Below, piece after piece: positions 45,123 to 55,638 of a stretch of DNA of 64,000 bases (its first letter is position 1; each line of letters opens with the position of its first letter). The notes below the pieces were generated by a model. The model searched no databases. It was not told where the DNA came from and saw nothing but the letters and a program-made list of their open reading frames with translations. The position numbers were made by a program, and so were the translations under genes. This stretch comes from Verrucomicrobiota bacterium (GTDB taxonomy: Bacteria > Verrucomicrobiota > Verrucomicrobiia > Chthoniobacterales > Terrimicrobiaceae): assembly GCA_017305195.1 (NCBI GenBank), contig JAFKMU010000040.1:62001-126000 (forward strand), read 5' to 3'.

Positions 45123-47055
45123 CGAATTTCTTGAGTTGCTGGATGTAGGTATGGCGGATCTCGCGATCAAGCGAGACGCCATGCCCCGCCGCGTACCGGG
45201 CCTCATCGGCCTGATCCAGCAGGGAGTAAATAGCTGTGCGAATTTCCGAAGAAACCCGGCTCGACTCGAGCATGTCACGGGTGCTGCCCATGCCGCCGGC
45301 CACGGCGAGGCGGCCGTTGACGAAATCCGCCGCGAGGGCAAAGAATTCCTCTGCGGATTTATTGGGATCTTCCGCGGAATGAAGGATGCGGCGAACCTCC
45401 CGCAGCCGAGCCGCGCGCTGCGAGGCCTCGGAGCTGGCAGCCGCTCTCAGGATACCGAGACTGAGGAGGGCGAGCAGAGCGAGCGCCACCAAGCCATTCA
45501 CTCCAAGGAAGGCCGGATTGGTCAGCGTGGGCTGAAAATTCTCCCGGCGGAAGCTCGTGACAAGATCCGAGGTCTTTGCGGTCGGCACCGTAGCCGCAGG
45601 AGTCGGGGCGGCCGCCTGAGGTGTCGGAGTGGCGGATACCTGCGCCGTGGCGGTCGTCGGCGCGGCGGCGGCGGAACCCTTGGCGACCACCGCGATCGGC
45701 GGGGCCTTGAGCGTCACGTATTTCTCCACCGCCGGGTCGAAGAAGGAAAACTCCGGCGAGGGCGTAAGGGTCGCGTCGCTGCGGGCCACGATCGTGTACT
45801 CAAAGACCTTCTCGCCATTGTAGCCGATGGGATCCGACGCGCTCGGGGTGAATTTCTCATTCGGAGGGTAGCTGCGCCAGTTCTCGGCGTCGACGAGCGT
45901 CGGCGCGGTGATCGCGTTGAAATTTCCCCGGCCCGCCACCTTCACCGAAAGCGTGACCGGCTCACCGGCATCGACCTTTTTCGGAGTCGCTTTGGCGTCC
46001 AGTGAGAACTGGCCGATCGCTCCGGAGAAGTCCTCGGGACGGTTCTCCTTGGGCAGCGGCTTGATGTCGATCCTGGAGGGCTTCGTGGAGACGGTCATTT
46101 CACGGGCCGTCGTGCCAAAGCCCTGACCGCCGAAGAATCCGCTGAAAAAGTCATCCTGCGAACTGCCCCGAGCGGGGACCTGAATGCGTCCCATGATCTT
46201 CGCCGGCGGGATTTCCAGCGGGCCGGACTTCACCGCAGTGATGGCTGTCTGGAAGATCACGACATTGTAGGGGACTCCGTTGATCTCCTGCTCGCGCTGG
46301 GTCGGCTTGGAGAAGTCCATCACGGTAAACCCATCGCCGCCAAAATCCGGTTGGTTGATGAGCTGCGTGGGGTAATTGGCATTGAAGTAAAAGCGAATTT
46401 CCACCGGGATCACCTCGCCGACATAGGCCGAGGTCTTCGGTATGATCAGGTCTCCGTAGGCCACCTCGGCTTCGTCATCGGGAGGCGGCGACTGCCCCTG
46501 GGACGGCTGGCTCTGCTGAGTTTGCGGAGCGGGCATTCCCTGCTGGTTCATAAACTGGGTGAGCGCCTGCATCTGAGCCTGCATCTGGGCCTGAAGGGAA
46601 CGCGCCCGGGCCGATTGCCCCGGCTGCACCGGCACACCCGGCATGACCGGGACGCCGCCGGAGTTGTTCCCCACCCTGAGGGTGAGCTGGGCGGTCTTGT
46701 AGCGCTGGCCATTGATCAGCACCTCGATGGGCGGGATGTTGAAATCCCCCGTTCGCATCGGGGTGATGAGATAGGTGTAGATCGAGGAAACCGTCTTCTG
46801 AAAGTTGATGATGTTGATCTGCTCGCTGCGGCCCGCGAAGTCGATCCGGAGACCGTCGACCTTCACCTGGGCAGGCACGCGGGCGCCGGTCGCGCCGGTG
46901 ACCGAGATGTTCAACTGCACGGCCTGGCCGACGGCGGTGACCTCCTGCGACAGGTCGGCGGAAACCTTCTGGGCGTAGCCGGAGGCCGCCATCAGAAAAG
47001 CAGCCCCCAAGGCGATCGCGCCAGACCTCATCCGTTTCTTGGTTAGCGTATGCAT
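45109..47055 (-). CDS. batD: BatD-like protein
   Basis: A 648-residue protein with a signal peptide, three Ig-like or beta-rich BatD domains (DLSQEVTAVGQAVQL... and later repeats), a Q/P-rich linker around residues 160-200, a membrane helix near 560-580 and a cytoplasmic tail. BatD is part of the aerotolerance (Bat) locus whose role is not established; VWA proteins are its likely partners. Signal-peptide ATG at 47055. Confidence 0.87.
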   Translation of the reverse strand: MHTLTKKRMRSGAIALGAAFLMAASGYAQKVSADLSQEVTAVGQAVQLNISVTGATGARVPAQVKVDGLRIDFAGRSEQINIINFQKTVSSIYTYLITPMRTGDFNIPPIEVLINGQRYKTAQLTLRVGNNSGGVPVMPGVPVQPGQSARARSLQAQMQAQMQALTQFMNQQGMPAPQTQQSQPSQGQSPPPDDEAEVAYGDLIIPKTSAYVGEVIPVEIRFYFNANYPTQLINQPDFGGDGFTVMDFSKPTQREQEINGVPYNVVIFQTAITAVKSGPLEIPPAKIMGRIQVPARGSSQDDFFSGFFGGQGFGTTAREMTVSTKPSRIDIKPLPKENRPEDFSGAIGQFSLDAKATPKKVDAGEPVTLSVKVAGRGNFNAITAPTLVDAENWRSYPPNEKFTPSASDPIGYNGEKVFEYTIVARSDATLTPSPEFSFFDPAVEKYVTLKAPPIAVVAKGSAAAAPTTATAQVSATPTPQAAAPTPAATVPTAKTSDLVTSFRRENFQPTLTNPAFLGVNGLVALALLALLSLGILRAAASSEASQRAARLREVRRILHSAEDPNKSAEEFFALAADFVNGRLAVAGGMGSTRDMLESSRVSSEIRTAIYSLLDQADEARYAAGHGVSLDREIRHTYIQQLKKFDAQA

Positions 47056-49229
47056 TACCAGTCCTTCACCGTATCTTCTGTTTGCTGTCGTTGCATCAAT
47101 TTCACACGCTCCTCGTCGGAGCGCAGGGAGTTTAGCAGGCTGCGCGCCTGGGCGGCAGACATTTCCCCGTCCTTTTCCTCGCCTTCCCCAGCGGCGGCGC
47201 CCTGGGCTTCCTGGCCCTGCGACTGCTGCTGATCCTGCTGATCTCCGGCGGATTTCAGCTCTCCCTGCTTCTTGTCACCGGGCGTCGGCTGGGGAGCGGG
47301 CTGGTTTTGATCCTGCTTCTGGTCCTGCTGGCCGCCCTGGTCGGGATTCTGCCCCTGCTGCGGCTGGTCCTTCTGCTCCTGCCCCTTGTCACCGGACTGG
47401 CTTTGTTGATCCTTCTGTTGATCTTTCTTTTGCTCGTCCTGCTTTTGGTCGCCCTTGGACTGCTGGTCCTGCTGCTGGTCCTTTTTATCCCCGCCCTGCT
47501 GGTCCTTCTTGTCCTGGTCGCCGGACTTGCCGTTCTGGTCCTGGTCCTTCTTTTGATCCTGAGAGTTCTGGCCCTGCCCCTGCTGCTTTTGCTGGTCGGG
47601 CTTTTGCTCCTGCTTGTCGTCCTTTTTCTGATCCTGGTTTTGCTGCTGCTGGTTTTGCTGATCCTTCTGCTGTTGGTCCTTATTCTGGTCTTTTTGCTGC
47701 TGATTCTGCTGCTGATCCTTCTGGTCCTTCTTCTGATCGTTCTTCTGCTGGTCCTGCTTTTGCTTCTCCTGCTTCTCGAGGTCCTCGAGCATCTTTTTCA
47801 CGATCTCGCGGTTTTCCTCGGCCTGCTTGTCCTTGGGATCGACCTTGAGCGCCTCGGTGTAGTGCTGGATGGCGTTTTTCCAATCGGCCTTCTTCTCCTC
47901 GTTTCCCTTGGCAGCCTCGCCTCGCCGCACGAGGGAGTTGCCGAGGTTGTAGAGGGCCTCCTCGCGGAGCTTGCCGTCCTCGGCGAGGATGGCCTTGGTG
48001 AAATGCTCCACCGCCTTGCCGTAGTCGCCCATCTTGTAAGCGGCGGCGCCAGCGTTGTACTGGAGCTTTACGGAATCCGGGCTTGCCTTGAGCCGCTCGG
48101 AAAACTCCTGCATCGCCTTGTCGTAGTTTCCGGCCTGATAATCTCCCAGGGCATCGGCCCGGGCCGAAGGAGACAGGAGCACGATGGCGAGAGCCGCGAG
48201 AGCCGGGCGCGAGATGCGCGCGGTGCGGCGACGGTCTCCCACGAGCAGCCAGAGAATCACAAGCCCGAGGGCAAACCCGAGAGGCCACTGGTAGCGCTCG
48301 ATCGGCTGGCGCGAGGTGGAGGTCAGCGAGTCGGCCTCCTCCATCGGAAGGATGCCCTTTTCAAAGATGGCGCGAGCCGCATCGGGGCCGAGCGGCTGGT
48401 AGAATCCCCCGCCCGCCGCGGCGATCTCTTTCAGGCGATTTTCATCGAGGCGGCTTTGCACCGGCTTGCCCGCCTGGTCGCGGACGAAATCCGATCCCCC
48501 GCCCTCCGCGGGAATGGGAATGAGCGATCCCTCGGAGGAGCCAATACCCACCGTGAAAATGCGCACGCCCTGCTCGGCAGCCTTCTTTGCCGCGGCAATG
48601 CCATCGGCATCGAGTTCCTCGCCATCGGTGAGGATGACAAGGGCGCGGGTCTTGCCCTCACCCTTGCCAAAAGCCTCGTCGGCGGTGCGAATGGCGGCGG
48701 CTATATTGGTGCCGCCTTTCGGGATCACGCTGGTGTCGAGTTCATCGAGGGCCTGGAGCACGGCGGACTGGTCGAGCGTCAGCGGGGCCTGGAGAAACGA
48801 ACTGCCGGCGAAGGCGACCAGGCCGATGCGATCCCCGGAAGCCAGTCGCATCAAATCCTGCGCGAGCAGCTTGGCCCGGGCCAGCCGGGTCGGCGGCACA
48901 TCGGTGGCGAGCATGCTCCGCGAGGTATCCACGGCGATGATGATGTCGCGGCCGCGATGCTTGACCTCATTCTCGATGAAGCCCATCTGCGGACGGGCCA
49001 GGGCAACGGACATGAGAATGACGGCGGCGAGCACGAGGATCGCGCGAAAGATGCGGCGGCCGATGCTGACGCCATTGGCCAGCTCGGCCTTGAGGCGCGG
49101 CGCGACCAGGCGGGAAATAAGGGCATCACCCCGCCGCTGCGACCAGATGTAAAGGATCGCGAAGGCAGGCGCTGCCAGGATGCCGAGCAGCCACCCGGGC
49201 TGGGCAAAGGTCAGGGAAGACGTCTCCAT
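47055..49229 (-). CDS. BatB-BatC fusion: VWA membrane protein with TPR and K/D/Q-rich tail
   Basis: A 724-residue protein. Two helices (about 12-29 and 58-78) are followed by a VWA domain with MIDAS DTSRS (101-105) and DGEE at 202-205, a helix (about 316-330), a second short helix (about 341-355), TPR repeats (about 361-470), then a tail (about 484-685) made almost wholly of K, D, Q, N, G and S. BatB and BatC are separate in many genomes. ATG 49229 lies inside the end of the BatA gene, a 19-base overlap. The opposite strand shows a 666-codon Leu-rich frame, a codon shadow of the tail. Confidence 0.88.
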   Translation of the reverse strand: METSSLTFAQPGWLLGILAAPAFAILYIWSQRRGDALISRLVAPRLKAELANGVSIGRRIFRAILVLAAVILMSVALARPQMGFIENEVKHRGRDIIIAVDTSRSMLATDVPPTRLARAKLLAQDLMRLASGDRIGLVAFAGSSFLQAPLTLDQSAVLQALDELDTSVIPKGGTNIAAAIRTADEAFGKGEGKTRALVILTDGEELDADGIAAAKKAAEQGVRIFTVGIGSSEGSLIPIPAEGGGSDFVRDQAGKPVQSRLDENRLKEIAAAGGGFYQPLGPDAARAIFEKGILPMEEADSLTSTSRQPIERYQWPLGFALGLVILWLLVGDRRRTARISRPALAALAIVLLSPSARADALGDYQAGNYDKAMQEFSERLKASPDSVKLQYNAGAAAYKMGDYGKAVEHFTKAILAEDGKLREEALYNLGNSLVRRGEAAKGNEEKKADWKNAIQHYTEALKVDPKDKQAEENREIVKKMLEDLEKQEKQKQDQQKNDQKKDQKDQQQNQQQKDQNKDQQQKDQQNQQQQNQDQKKDDKQEQKPDQQKQQGQGQNSQDQKKDQDQNGKSGDQDKKDQQGGDKKDQQQDQQSKGDQKQDEQKKDQQKDQQSQSGDKGQEQKDQPQQGQNPDQGGQQDQKQDQNQPAPQPTPGDKKQGELKSAGDQQDQQQSQGQEAQGAAAGEGEEKDGEMSAAQARSLLNSLRSDEERVKLMQRQQTEDTVKDW

Positions 49230-50230
49230 ACGGTTTGGGAAAGGATGATTTCGAGACTGAGGAAGCCGAACCCGGCAATGAGGAACCACGCAAAGAGATC
49301 GCGGTAGTCGGCGGTCTTGGAGACCTCGACCTTGGTTTTTTCCATGGTGTCGATTTCGTTGAAGGTCTTCTTCAGCGAGGCGGTGTCGGCCGCGGGGAAG
49401 TACTTGCCCTTGGTGATCCTGGCGATCTCCTTGAGCGTGTCTTCGTTGAACTCCATCGGCACCATCTGGTACTGGGTGCGCCCAAAGGGATCGGTGAACG
49501 GGAACGGCACTGTCGGCTGCTGCGATCCGGCGCCGATGGTGTAGATACGGATGCCGAGAGCCTTGGCCGCCTCCGCCGCCGTGAGCGGGGTGATGCGACC
49601 GGCGTTGTTGTCGCCATCGCTCAGGAGCACGATGAGCTTCGTCTTGGCTTCCTTGTCCTTGAGACGGTTGGCCGCCGCGGCGGTGGCGGAGCCGATGGCG
49701 GTGCCATCCTCCACCATGCCGATGCGGATGCGGTCGAGATTCTGGATGAGCCAGTCGTGATCCAGCGTCAGCGGGCTCACGAGATACGGCTTGCCTGCGA
49801 AGGCGATGATGCCGATCCGGTCATTGGGGCGCTGGCGTATGAACTGCTCCGTCACCTGCTTGACCGCCTCGATGCGGTTGGCGCGCTCGTTGCCGATGGT
49901 ATAGTCCTCCGCGAGCATGGAGCGCGACACGTCGAGCACGAGCATGATGTCGACGCCGCTGGCCTGCACGCGGGTGAGCGTGCGTCCCAGCTGGGGACGG
50001 GCCAGAGCCACGATCATGCAGGCGACCGCGAGGTAGGCGATCATGTTGAGGAAGGCTCCGGCGCGCGACCTGCGGCGCTTGCCGATGGCGGCAAGGGCGC
50101 TCGTGCTGGAAAAGGTGATGCCCGGGGAGCCCCCGACGCGCCCCTTGAGGATGGCGAGAACGGGTATGAGCAGCAGAAGCAGCAGGACCCAGGGATGTGC
50201 GAAACTGAAACCGAACGGTGTGCTGTCCAT
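49211..50230 (-). CDS. batA: BatA-like VWA membrane protein
   Basis: A 339-residue protein with a helix at the N-terminus, a second near 60-78, and a VWA domain with MIDAS D-x-S-x-S in LVLDVSRSM and SDGDNN, and a C-terminal helix (about 312-330). It is the companion of the BatB-type protein and is expected to act in a membrane complex with MoxR. It shares one base with the upstream DUF4381 stop and overlaps the BatB-BatC start. Confidence 0.9.
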   Translation of the reverse strand: MDSTPFGFSFAHPWVLLLLLLIPVLAILKGRVGGSPGITFSSTSALAAIGKRRRSRAGAFLNMIAYLAVACMIVALARPQLGRTLTRVQASGVDIMLVLDVSRSMLAEDYTIGNERANRIEAVKQVTEQFIRQRPNDRIGIIAFAGKPYLVSPLTLDHDWLIQNLDRIRIGMVEDGTAIGSATAAAANRLKDKEAKTKLIVLLSDGDNNAGRITPLTAAEAAKALGIRIYTIGAGSQQPTVPFPFTDPFGRTQYQMVPMEFNEDTLKEIARITKGKYFPAADTASLKKTFNEIDTMEKTKVEVSKTADYRDLFAWFLIAGFGFLSLEIILSQTVWRRLP

Positions 50231-50751
50231 TACTTGGCCGAAGCTCCTGCTTGCTCTCCGTTCACCACGCGCTCGGCGATATTGAGCAGTTGCGTGATCT
50301 CCTCCACTCCCGCCGTCTGACGGGCAAACTTCAACAAGTCAACCGACTCGAGGAACTCCGAGATGGCCGCCTTTTCATTGGCGCTGAAAACCGCGTTGGT
50401 GCGTATGACATCGAGGAACTCCACCGAAGTGCGGGTCACCGCATCCACGCCATACTGGTCGCGGATGTAGGTGCGCAGCGCATCGGAGACCTTTACGCCA
50501 AACTCGTAGGCATCAGCCTCCGCGCCCTTCGCACGAAACGCCGCGATGGCATTGAGCGCGCGTTGCTTCGCGGTGAGGATGCGCGGACCCGGCTTGCGGC
50601 GCAGGAACCACACGGCAACGCCGAGGAGAATGAGCAGGAGCACGCCGGCCCCGATCACACCCCAGACGGGATAAGGAAATATCCATACCGGACCGGCGAT
50701 ATCATGAATCGGCGCTGGCGTGGCAGCGGCGGCTGGTTGTGTCGGCATCAT
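50230..50751 (-). CDS. DUF4381-family membrane protein
   Basis: A 173-residue protein with one TM helix (about 26-50) and a cytoplasmic helical domain with the pattern DALRTYIRDQYGVDAVTRTSVEFLD and EFLESVDLLKFAR, matching DUF4381 proteins of Bat-type operons. It overlaps the DUF58 gene by ATGA. Confidence 0.88.
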   Translation of the reverse strand: MMPTQPAAAATPAPIHDIAGPVWIFPYPVWGVIGAGVLLLILLGVAVWFLRRKPGPRILTAKQRALNAIAAFRAKGAEADAYEFGVKVSDALRTYIRDQYGVDAVTRTSVEFLDVIRTNAVFSANEKAAISEFLESVDLLKFARQTAGVEEITQLLNIAERVVNGEQAGASAK

Positions 50752-51635
50752 GCTGCCTGCCTCCTTTCACGCTGCTCGAAGAAGCTGCGCAGCGGGATCA
50801 GGTAATCCTCATTGGTCACGAGCGGCACCTGGTCGATGCCGCGCGATCCGAGAAGCTTCTTGAGATCCTTGCGACGACGCTCCTCGGCGGCGGCATAGGC
50901 ATTGCGAGTCTCGCGGCTGGAGGTGTCGATTTCGATCAAGTCTCCGGTCTCCGCATCCTCGAGGGTGACGAGCCCGATGTCGGGAAGCGTCTCCTCACCG
51001 GGATCGACCACCGGCATCGCCACAAGGTCATGACGACGGCTGGCAGCGGTAAGGGGCTTGGAATAATCTGGCGCTATGAAGTCCGAAATCATGAAGACAA
51101 CAGCCCGGCGCGAGACCACCTTGTTCAGATAATCGAGGGCGACCGAAATATTGGTCCCCGTGCCCTTGGGCTCAAAGTACAGCATCTCGCGGATGAGGCG
51201 GAGCGTGTGCAGGCGGCCTTTCTTGGGCGGAATGAAAAGCTCCACGTGATCGGAGAAAAGGATCAGGCCGACCTTGTCGTTGTTGTTGATGGCGCTGAAG
51301 GCGAGGATCGCCGCGACCTCCGCAGCCAGCTCCCGCTTGCTGAGTTCCACGCTGCCGAAGCTGCCCGACGCGCTCACGTCGACCAGCAGCATCACGGTCA
51401 TCTCGCGCTCCTCGGTGAATTTCTTCACGTAGGGCGCGTTCATGCGAGCCGTGACGTTCCAGTCGATGGAGCGAATCTCGTCGCCGGGCGCGTACTCGCG
51501 AACTTCCTCGAAGTTCATGCCGCGTCCCTTGAACACACTGTGGTATTGGCCGGCGAACGAGGAGTTCACCAGCCGCCGCGTACGCAATTCGATGCGGCGA
51601 ATCTTTTTCAGAATCTCTTTGGGGTCTCTTTTCAT
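50748..51635 (-). CDS. DUF58-family protein
   Basis: A 295-residue protein of the MoxR-associated DUF58 family, with a VWA-like region. The signature FKGRGMNFEEVREYAPGDEIRSIDWNVTARM, MIDAS-like DVSAS and the ISDFIAPDYS segment are present. Following moxR by 76 bases. Confidence 0.93.
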   Translation of the reverse strand: MKRDPKEILKKIRRIELRTRRLVNSSFAGQYHSVFKGRGMNFEEVREYAPGDEIRSIDWNVTARMNAPYVKKFTEEREMTVMLLVDVSASGSFGSVELSKRELAAEVAAILAFSAINNNDKVGLILFSDHVELFIPPKKGRLHTLRLIREMLYFEPKGTGTNISVALDYLNKVVSRRAVVFMISDFIAPDYSKPLTAASRRHDLVAMPVVDPGEETLPDIGLVTLEDAETGDLIEIDTSSRETRNAYAAAEERRRKDLKKLLGSRGIDQVPLVTNEDYLIPLRSFFEQRERRQAA

Positions 51636-51651
51636 GGCAGGGGTTCAGACC

Positions 51652-51676
51652 GGGGAGCACGGGCCGCGCGCTCCCC
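51652..51676. other. Hairpin between moxR and DUF58 gene
   Basis: GGGGAGC-(11)-GCTCCCC, a perfect 7-bp stem in the 76-base gap on the transcribed strand. No U-tract, so it is more likely an RNA-stability or attenuation element than a terminator. Confidence 0.35.
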
Positions 51677-51711
51677 CATTACCATTACAGGCGCAATAAT
51701 CCTTGAAACGA

Positions 51712-52701
<990 letters not shown>

Positions 52702-52777
52702 GGGAGATGAATAAGAATCACAATGTATTTACATCCTGAGACATCAGGATGTGCACAGCGTTCAAAATTGCGTGCGA

Positions 52778-53149
52778 CTATTCTTTCACCAAGGCCGGGC
52801 CGACATCGTAGGTATCTCCCACGTTGACAGCGTCGTAACGGGCCTTGTCGAGCCAGACATTGAAAATCTTCTTGGTGCCGTCCTTCTGGGGCACCTCGAC
52901 GGTGAGGATGAAGTCGCCGTCCTTGTGCCGGGCATTGATCTTGCCATCGCGACCGAGAACGATCTGTTCCTCCGGAGCAGGATTAAACTCCTTTTTGATG
53001 ATTTTCCCGGACATTCGGGCCTCTGCGAGTCCTCGTCCGCTCTGCAGGACGGCAATGATGACGAACAGAAAGACAGCGACACCGATGGCCACCGCAGTGA
53101 TAATGACACGCGCGGGGAGCTTCGGCTTGACGGTACGAGGGTCAGCCAT
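52778..53149 (-). CDS. Small membrane-anchored protein
   Basis: A 123-residue protein with a TM helix (about 17-37) and a short soluble C-terminal domain (FNPAPEEQIVLGRDGKINARHKDGDFILTV..). No family recognised. ATG 53149 has GGTGGAG 5 bases upstream; an in-frame GTG at 53158 is an alternative. It lies 76 bases upstream of moxR on the same strand. Confidence 0.78.
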   Translation of the reverse strand: MADPRTVKPKLPARVIITAVAIGVAVFLFVIIAVLQSGRGLAEARMSGKIIKKEFNPAPEEQIVLGRDGKINARHKDGDFILTVEVPQKDGTKKIFNVWLDKARYDAVNVGDTYDVGPALVKE

Positions 53150-53207
53150 GCGCTCCACCCTAGGGTAAATGGCCCCAGGATAGAATCAAAAAGTCACACT
53201 CTGCGGA

Positions 53208-53672
53208 TCAAGCCGCAGTCTTGTCCTTGATCCACTGAATGAAGGCGTCGAGGCCCTCGACAAAGAACCCCTGGTGGGCTCCGAGCACCTTGCCATCCGG
53301 CGAGAGCAAGATCATGGTCGGCACCGCGCCATTCACGCCGAACTTTTCGTCCAGTTGAAGGTTCTGCTGCTTGAGAGCCGTATTCTGCGGCTTGCGCATC
53401 GGGAAATCGACCTTCATGAGGACAAGGTTGTCCTTGGCAAAGTCCTGAAACTTCTTGGTCGAGAAGATCTGCTTGTTCATCTGGATGCAAGGGGGGCACC
53501 AGTCGGAGCCGGTGAACTCAAGCAGCATCGGCTTGTTGGTCTTCTTCGACAACGCACTGGCCTGGGCAAAGTCCTCGATCCAGCCACCCTCCTCGGCCGC
53601 TGCGGCGCTGGGAGCAAGACAAAGGGCGGAAAGTACAAAGGCGCCACAGAGGAGGAAGAGAGCTTTTTTCAT
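53208..53672 (-). CDS. Exported thioredoxin-family protein
   Basis: A 154-residue protein with signal peptide 1-26 and a thioredoxin fold. The active site reads W58-C59-P60-P61-C62, with the cis-Pro likely in the VPTMILL segment. WCPPC is typical of DsbE/TlpA-like reductants. ATG 53672 begins the signal peptide. The role may be cytochrome maturation or periplasmic disulfide reduction. Confidence 0.92.
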   Translation of the reverse strand: MKKALFLLCGAFVLSALCLAPSAAAAEEGGWIEDFAQASALSKKTNKPMLLEFTGSDWCPPCIQMNKQIFSTKKFQDFAKDNLVLMKVDFPMRKPQNTALKQQNLQLDEKFGVNGAVPTMILLSPDGKVLGAHQGFFVEGLDAFIQWIKDKTAA

Positions 53673-53725
53673 AAACTTAATAATGCAACGTATGCAGTCT
53701 CCGCACGGATGCAACTCCCGGTCTG

Positions 53726-54811
53726 TTATCCCAAAGCTGCGCGCACCGCATCGACGATCTCCTGCGCGTAGGGCTCGGCATTGAGCGTGTTTTTGGTGAG
53801 GCTGATCGCCAGCCTGCTCTCGATATCGGCGAAGCCCTTGGCCCCGCCGTGCCCGCCGTGGCCAAAGGATCGGATCGATTGGCCCGCCGTTCCCGTGATC
53901 GTTTCGGCGTGATAGCCCAGGCCGAAAGCGGTTTCCACCTCGGGAGCGAGCCGGGGCGAATGCTTGGTGACCACGTGATCCAGGGCCGTGTCACTCAACA
54001 GTTGCACGCCGTCCACGCCGCCCGGCAAAAGAGCCGCATAGTGACGGGCGACCGCCCGCGCCGTAGCCAGACCGCTCGAGGCTGGCATACATGCCCGCTG
54101 GGCGTCGGGGTGATTCATCATCTTCGCCAGCGGCAGGAGCCAGATGGGGATGGATCGTGGTGCATCCGGGTCCGGCACATCCACCGGCCCGCCCTCCTCC
54201 TCGAGCAGAGCGATCGGGAGCGTCCATGGCCGAGCGTGGCCGATGAAGAGTTCCGACAGACCCAGCGGCTCACAGATCTCCCTCTGCAGCAGGGTCGGGA
54301 AATCCATCCCCGTCACCCGGCACGCAGGCTCCCCGACCAGCCAGCCGAAGGTGATGGCGTGGTACTCCACCGCCGTACCAGGAAGAAATGCCGGACTCGA
54401 CTCCGCCAGCCTCCGACACATGCCCGCCCAATCTCCGAGATCCTCCCATTTTGTCCCGGCCGGGATGTTTTGCATTCCTGCCGAATGGCTCAGGACATCA
54501 GCCAGCGTGATGCCCTCCTTGCCCAGGCAGCCAAACTCGGGCCACCACGTAGCCAGCGGCTCATCGTAAGTGAGCAATCCCCTAGCGACCAACCGGTGAA
54601 CGATCGTCGCCGCAATGCCCTTGGAAACCGAGAAGACAGGGAAGAGCGTGTCGCTGGTGACCTTCTCGCCCGTCTCGACATTGGCAATCCCCGAGCACAG
54701 ATCGACGACGAGCCTGCCATCCTTGTAGACCGCAAGTTGCAGGCCCCGCTCCTTTCCGGATGAGGTGTAACTATCCAACAAAGTTTGAAGATCGCGACTG
54801 GCAGGGTGCAT
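53726..54811 (-). CDS. Beta-lactamase-family serine hydrolase (EstB/LACTB type)
   Basis: A 361-residue serine hydrolase. SxxK is at residues 61-64 (SVSK), the Tyr of the YxN-equivalent in EYHAITFGWLVGE and a late HGGHGG in place of the KTG box fit the class C-like carboxylesterase family. No signal peptide is obvious, so it may be cytoplasmic. It is divergent from the membrane protein gene at 54922. Confidence 0.9.
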   Translation of the reverse strand: MHPASRDLQTLLDSYTSSGKERGLQLAVYKDGRLVVDLCSGIANVETGEKVTSDTLFPVFSVSKGIAATIVHRLVARGLLTYDEPLATWWPEFGCLGKEGITLADVLSHSAGMQNIPAGTKWEDLGDWAGMCRRLAESSPAFLPGTAVEYHAITFGWLVGEPACRVTGMDFPTLLQREICEPLGLSELFIGHARPWTLPIALLEEEGGPVDVPDPDAPRSIPIWLLPLAKMMNHPDAQRACMPASSGLATARAVARHYAALLPGGVDGVQLLSDTALDHVVTKHSPRLAPEVETAFGLGYHAETITGTAGQSIRSFGHGGHGGAKGFADIESRLAISLTKNTLNAEPYAQEIVDAVRAALG

Positions 54812-54921
54812 CGCCGCATGAAGACATATCCAGCGACGGAGAGCAATGCCTCCAAGCCCGTCAAATCAGCACACAAGGGAATGGCTGGCTTGACGCATGT
54901 CTTTCGCCAAGAATCCGCGTC

Positions 54922-55467
54922 ATGCGCCCGGCCCTGCCCTCCGCCCTCAGAGCTCATGTGGATGGGGAATCCTGGGGATCATTTTTCACCGTGACGCTGG
55001 GGACCTGGATGGCGATATGGTTCTTCGCAGCGGTTCACAATCAATATCTGATCCGCATCGCCCCGGAGCACTTCACCGTCTGGCACTATGAGATCCCGTT
55101 TACCCGGGACTACACGCTCCTCGGGATCGCCTACGCCTTCGGGGCCTCGGCCTCCCCGGGCGTCGTGCTCGGAATGGCTCTCTTCGTCCTGGGCCGCCTG
55201 GGTCGCGGCCCGAAAATCCCCTCTCTCCGCCTCGTGCTCAGCACGGCCTGGGTCTGGCTGGGGGTGGAAATCGCCGCCATCTCCGCCGGGGTGCTGGTTC
55301 ATTTCACCAGTCGCCCGCTCTATCCCGACTGGGTTTATCTGGATGATTCCCATGGCCTCCTCATCACCCAAACCATTCAGATCACAGCCTACCTCTCCGG
55401 AGCGGTGTTTTCGGTCGCCCTGCTCGTCGCCACCTGGCATCGGCGGAGCAAGCCGCTCTCCGCATAA
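54922..55467 (+). CDS. Four-helix membrane protein of unknown function
   Basis: A 181-residue protein with hydrophobic segments around residues 20-42, 67-90, 105-128 and 150-172. No family recognised. ATG 54922 begins before the first helix; a longer upstream frame overlaps the divergent hydrolase. It lies 50 bases upstream of the tRNA gene. Confidence 0.78.
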   Translation: MRPALPSALRAHVDGESWGSFFTVTLGTWMAIWFFAAVHNQYLIRIAPEHFTVWHYEIPFTRDYTLLGIAYAFGASASPGVVLGMALFVLGRLGRGPKIPSLRLVLSTAWVWLGVEIAAISAGVLVHFTSRPLYPDWVYLDDSHGLLITQTIQITAYLSGAVFSVALLVATWHRRSKPLSA

Positions 55468-55517
55468 ATCGCTTTCCCTTTTGCGAAAAACTGCCTATGT
55501 TCCCACTCCCACTCAAC

Positions 55518-55590
55518 GGGGGTATAGCTCAGTTGGTAGAGCGCTTCGTTCGCAATGAAGAGGCCAGGGGTTCGAATCCCCTTACCTCCA
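55518..55590 (+). tRNA. tRNA-Ala(CGC)
   Basis: All four arms fold: 7-bp acceptor stem including the alanine identity pair G3:U70, D-stem GCTC/GAGC, a 5-bp anticodon stem (C27-G43, U28-A42, U29-A41, C30-G40, G31:U39), loop TTCGCAA with anticodon CGC, and a T arm AGGGG/CCCCT with loop TTCGAAT. Discriminator A73. The CCA end is not encoded. Confidence 0.97.
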
Positions 55591-55609
55591 GTTATTGAAA
55601 ATCAATAAC
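55591..55609 (+). other. AT-rich inverted repeat after the tRNA
   Basis: GTTATTG-(5)-CAATAAC immediately follows the tRNA discriminator base. It may aid 3' processing or termination, but is not followed by a T run. Confidence 0.4.
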
Positions 55610-55638
55610 TTACCCCGAGTAGTCGAAATGTTCGGCAC

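Noticed and set aside
47175-47780. K/D/Q-rich repeat as a tandem repeat or CRISPR-like array
   Set aside because: It is low-complexity coding sequence without uniform repeat units or spacers.
47307-49307. Leu-rich plus-strand frame of 666 codons
   Set aside because: It is antisense to the BatB-BatC gene; its Leu/Val runs are the complement of Lys, Asp and Gln codons, and no start signal or homology supports it.
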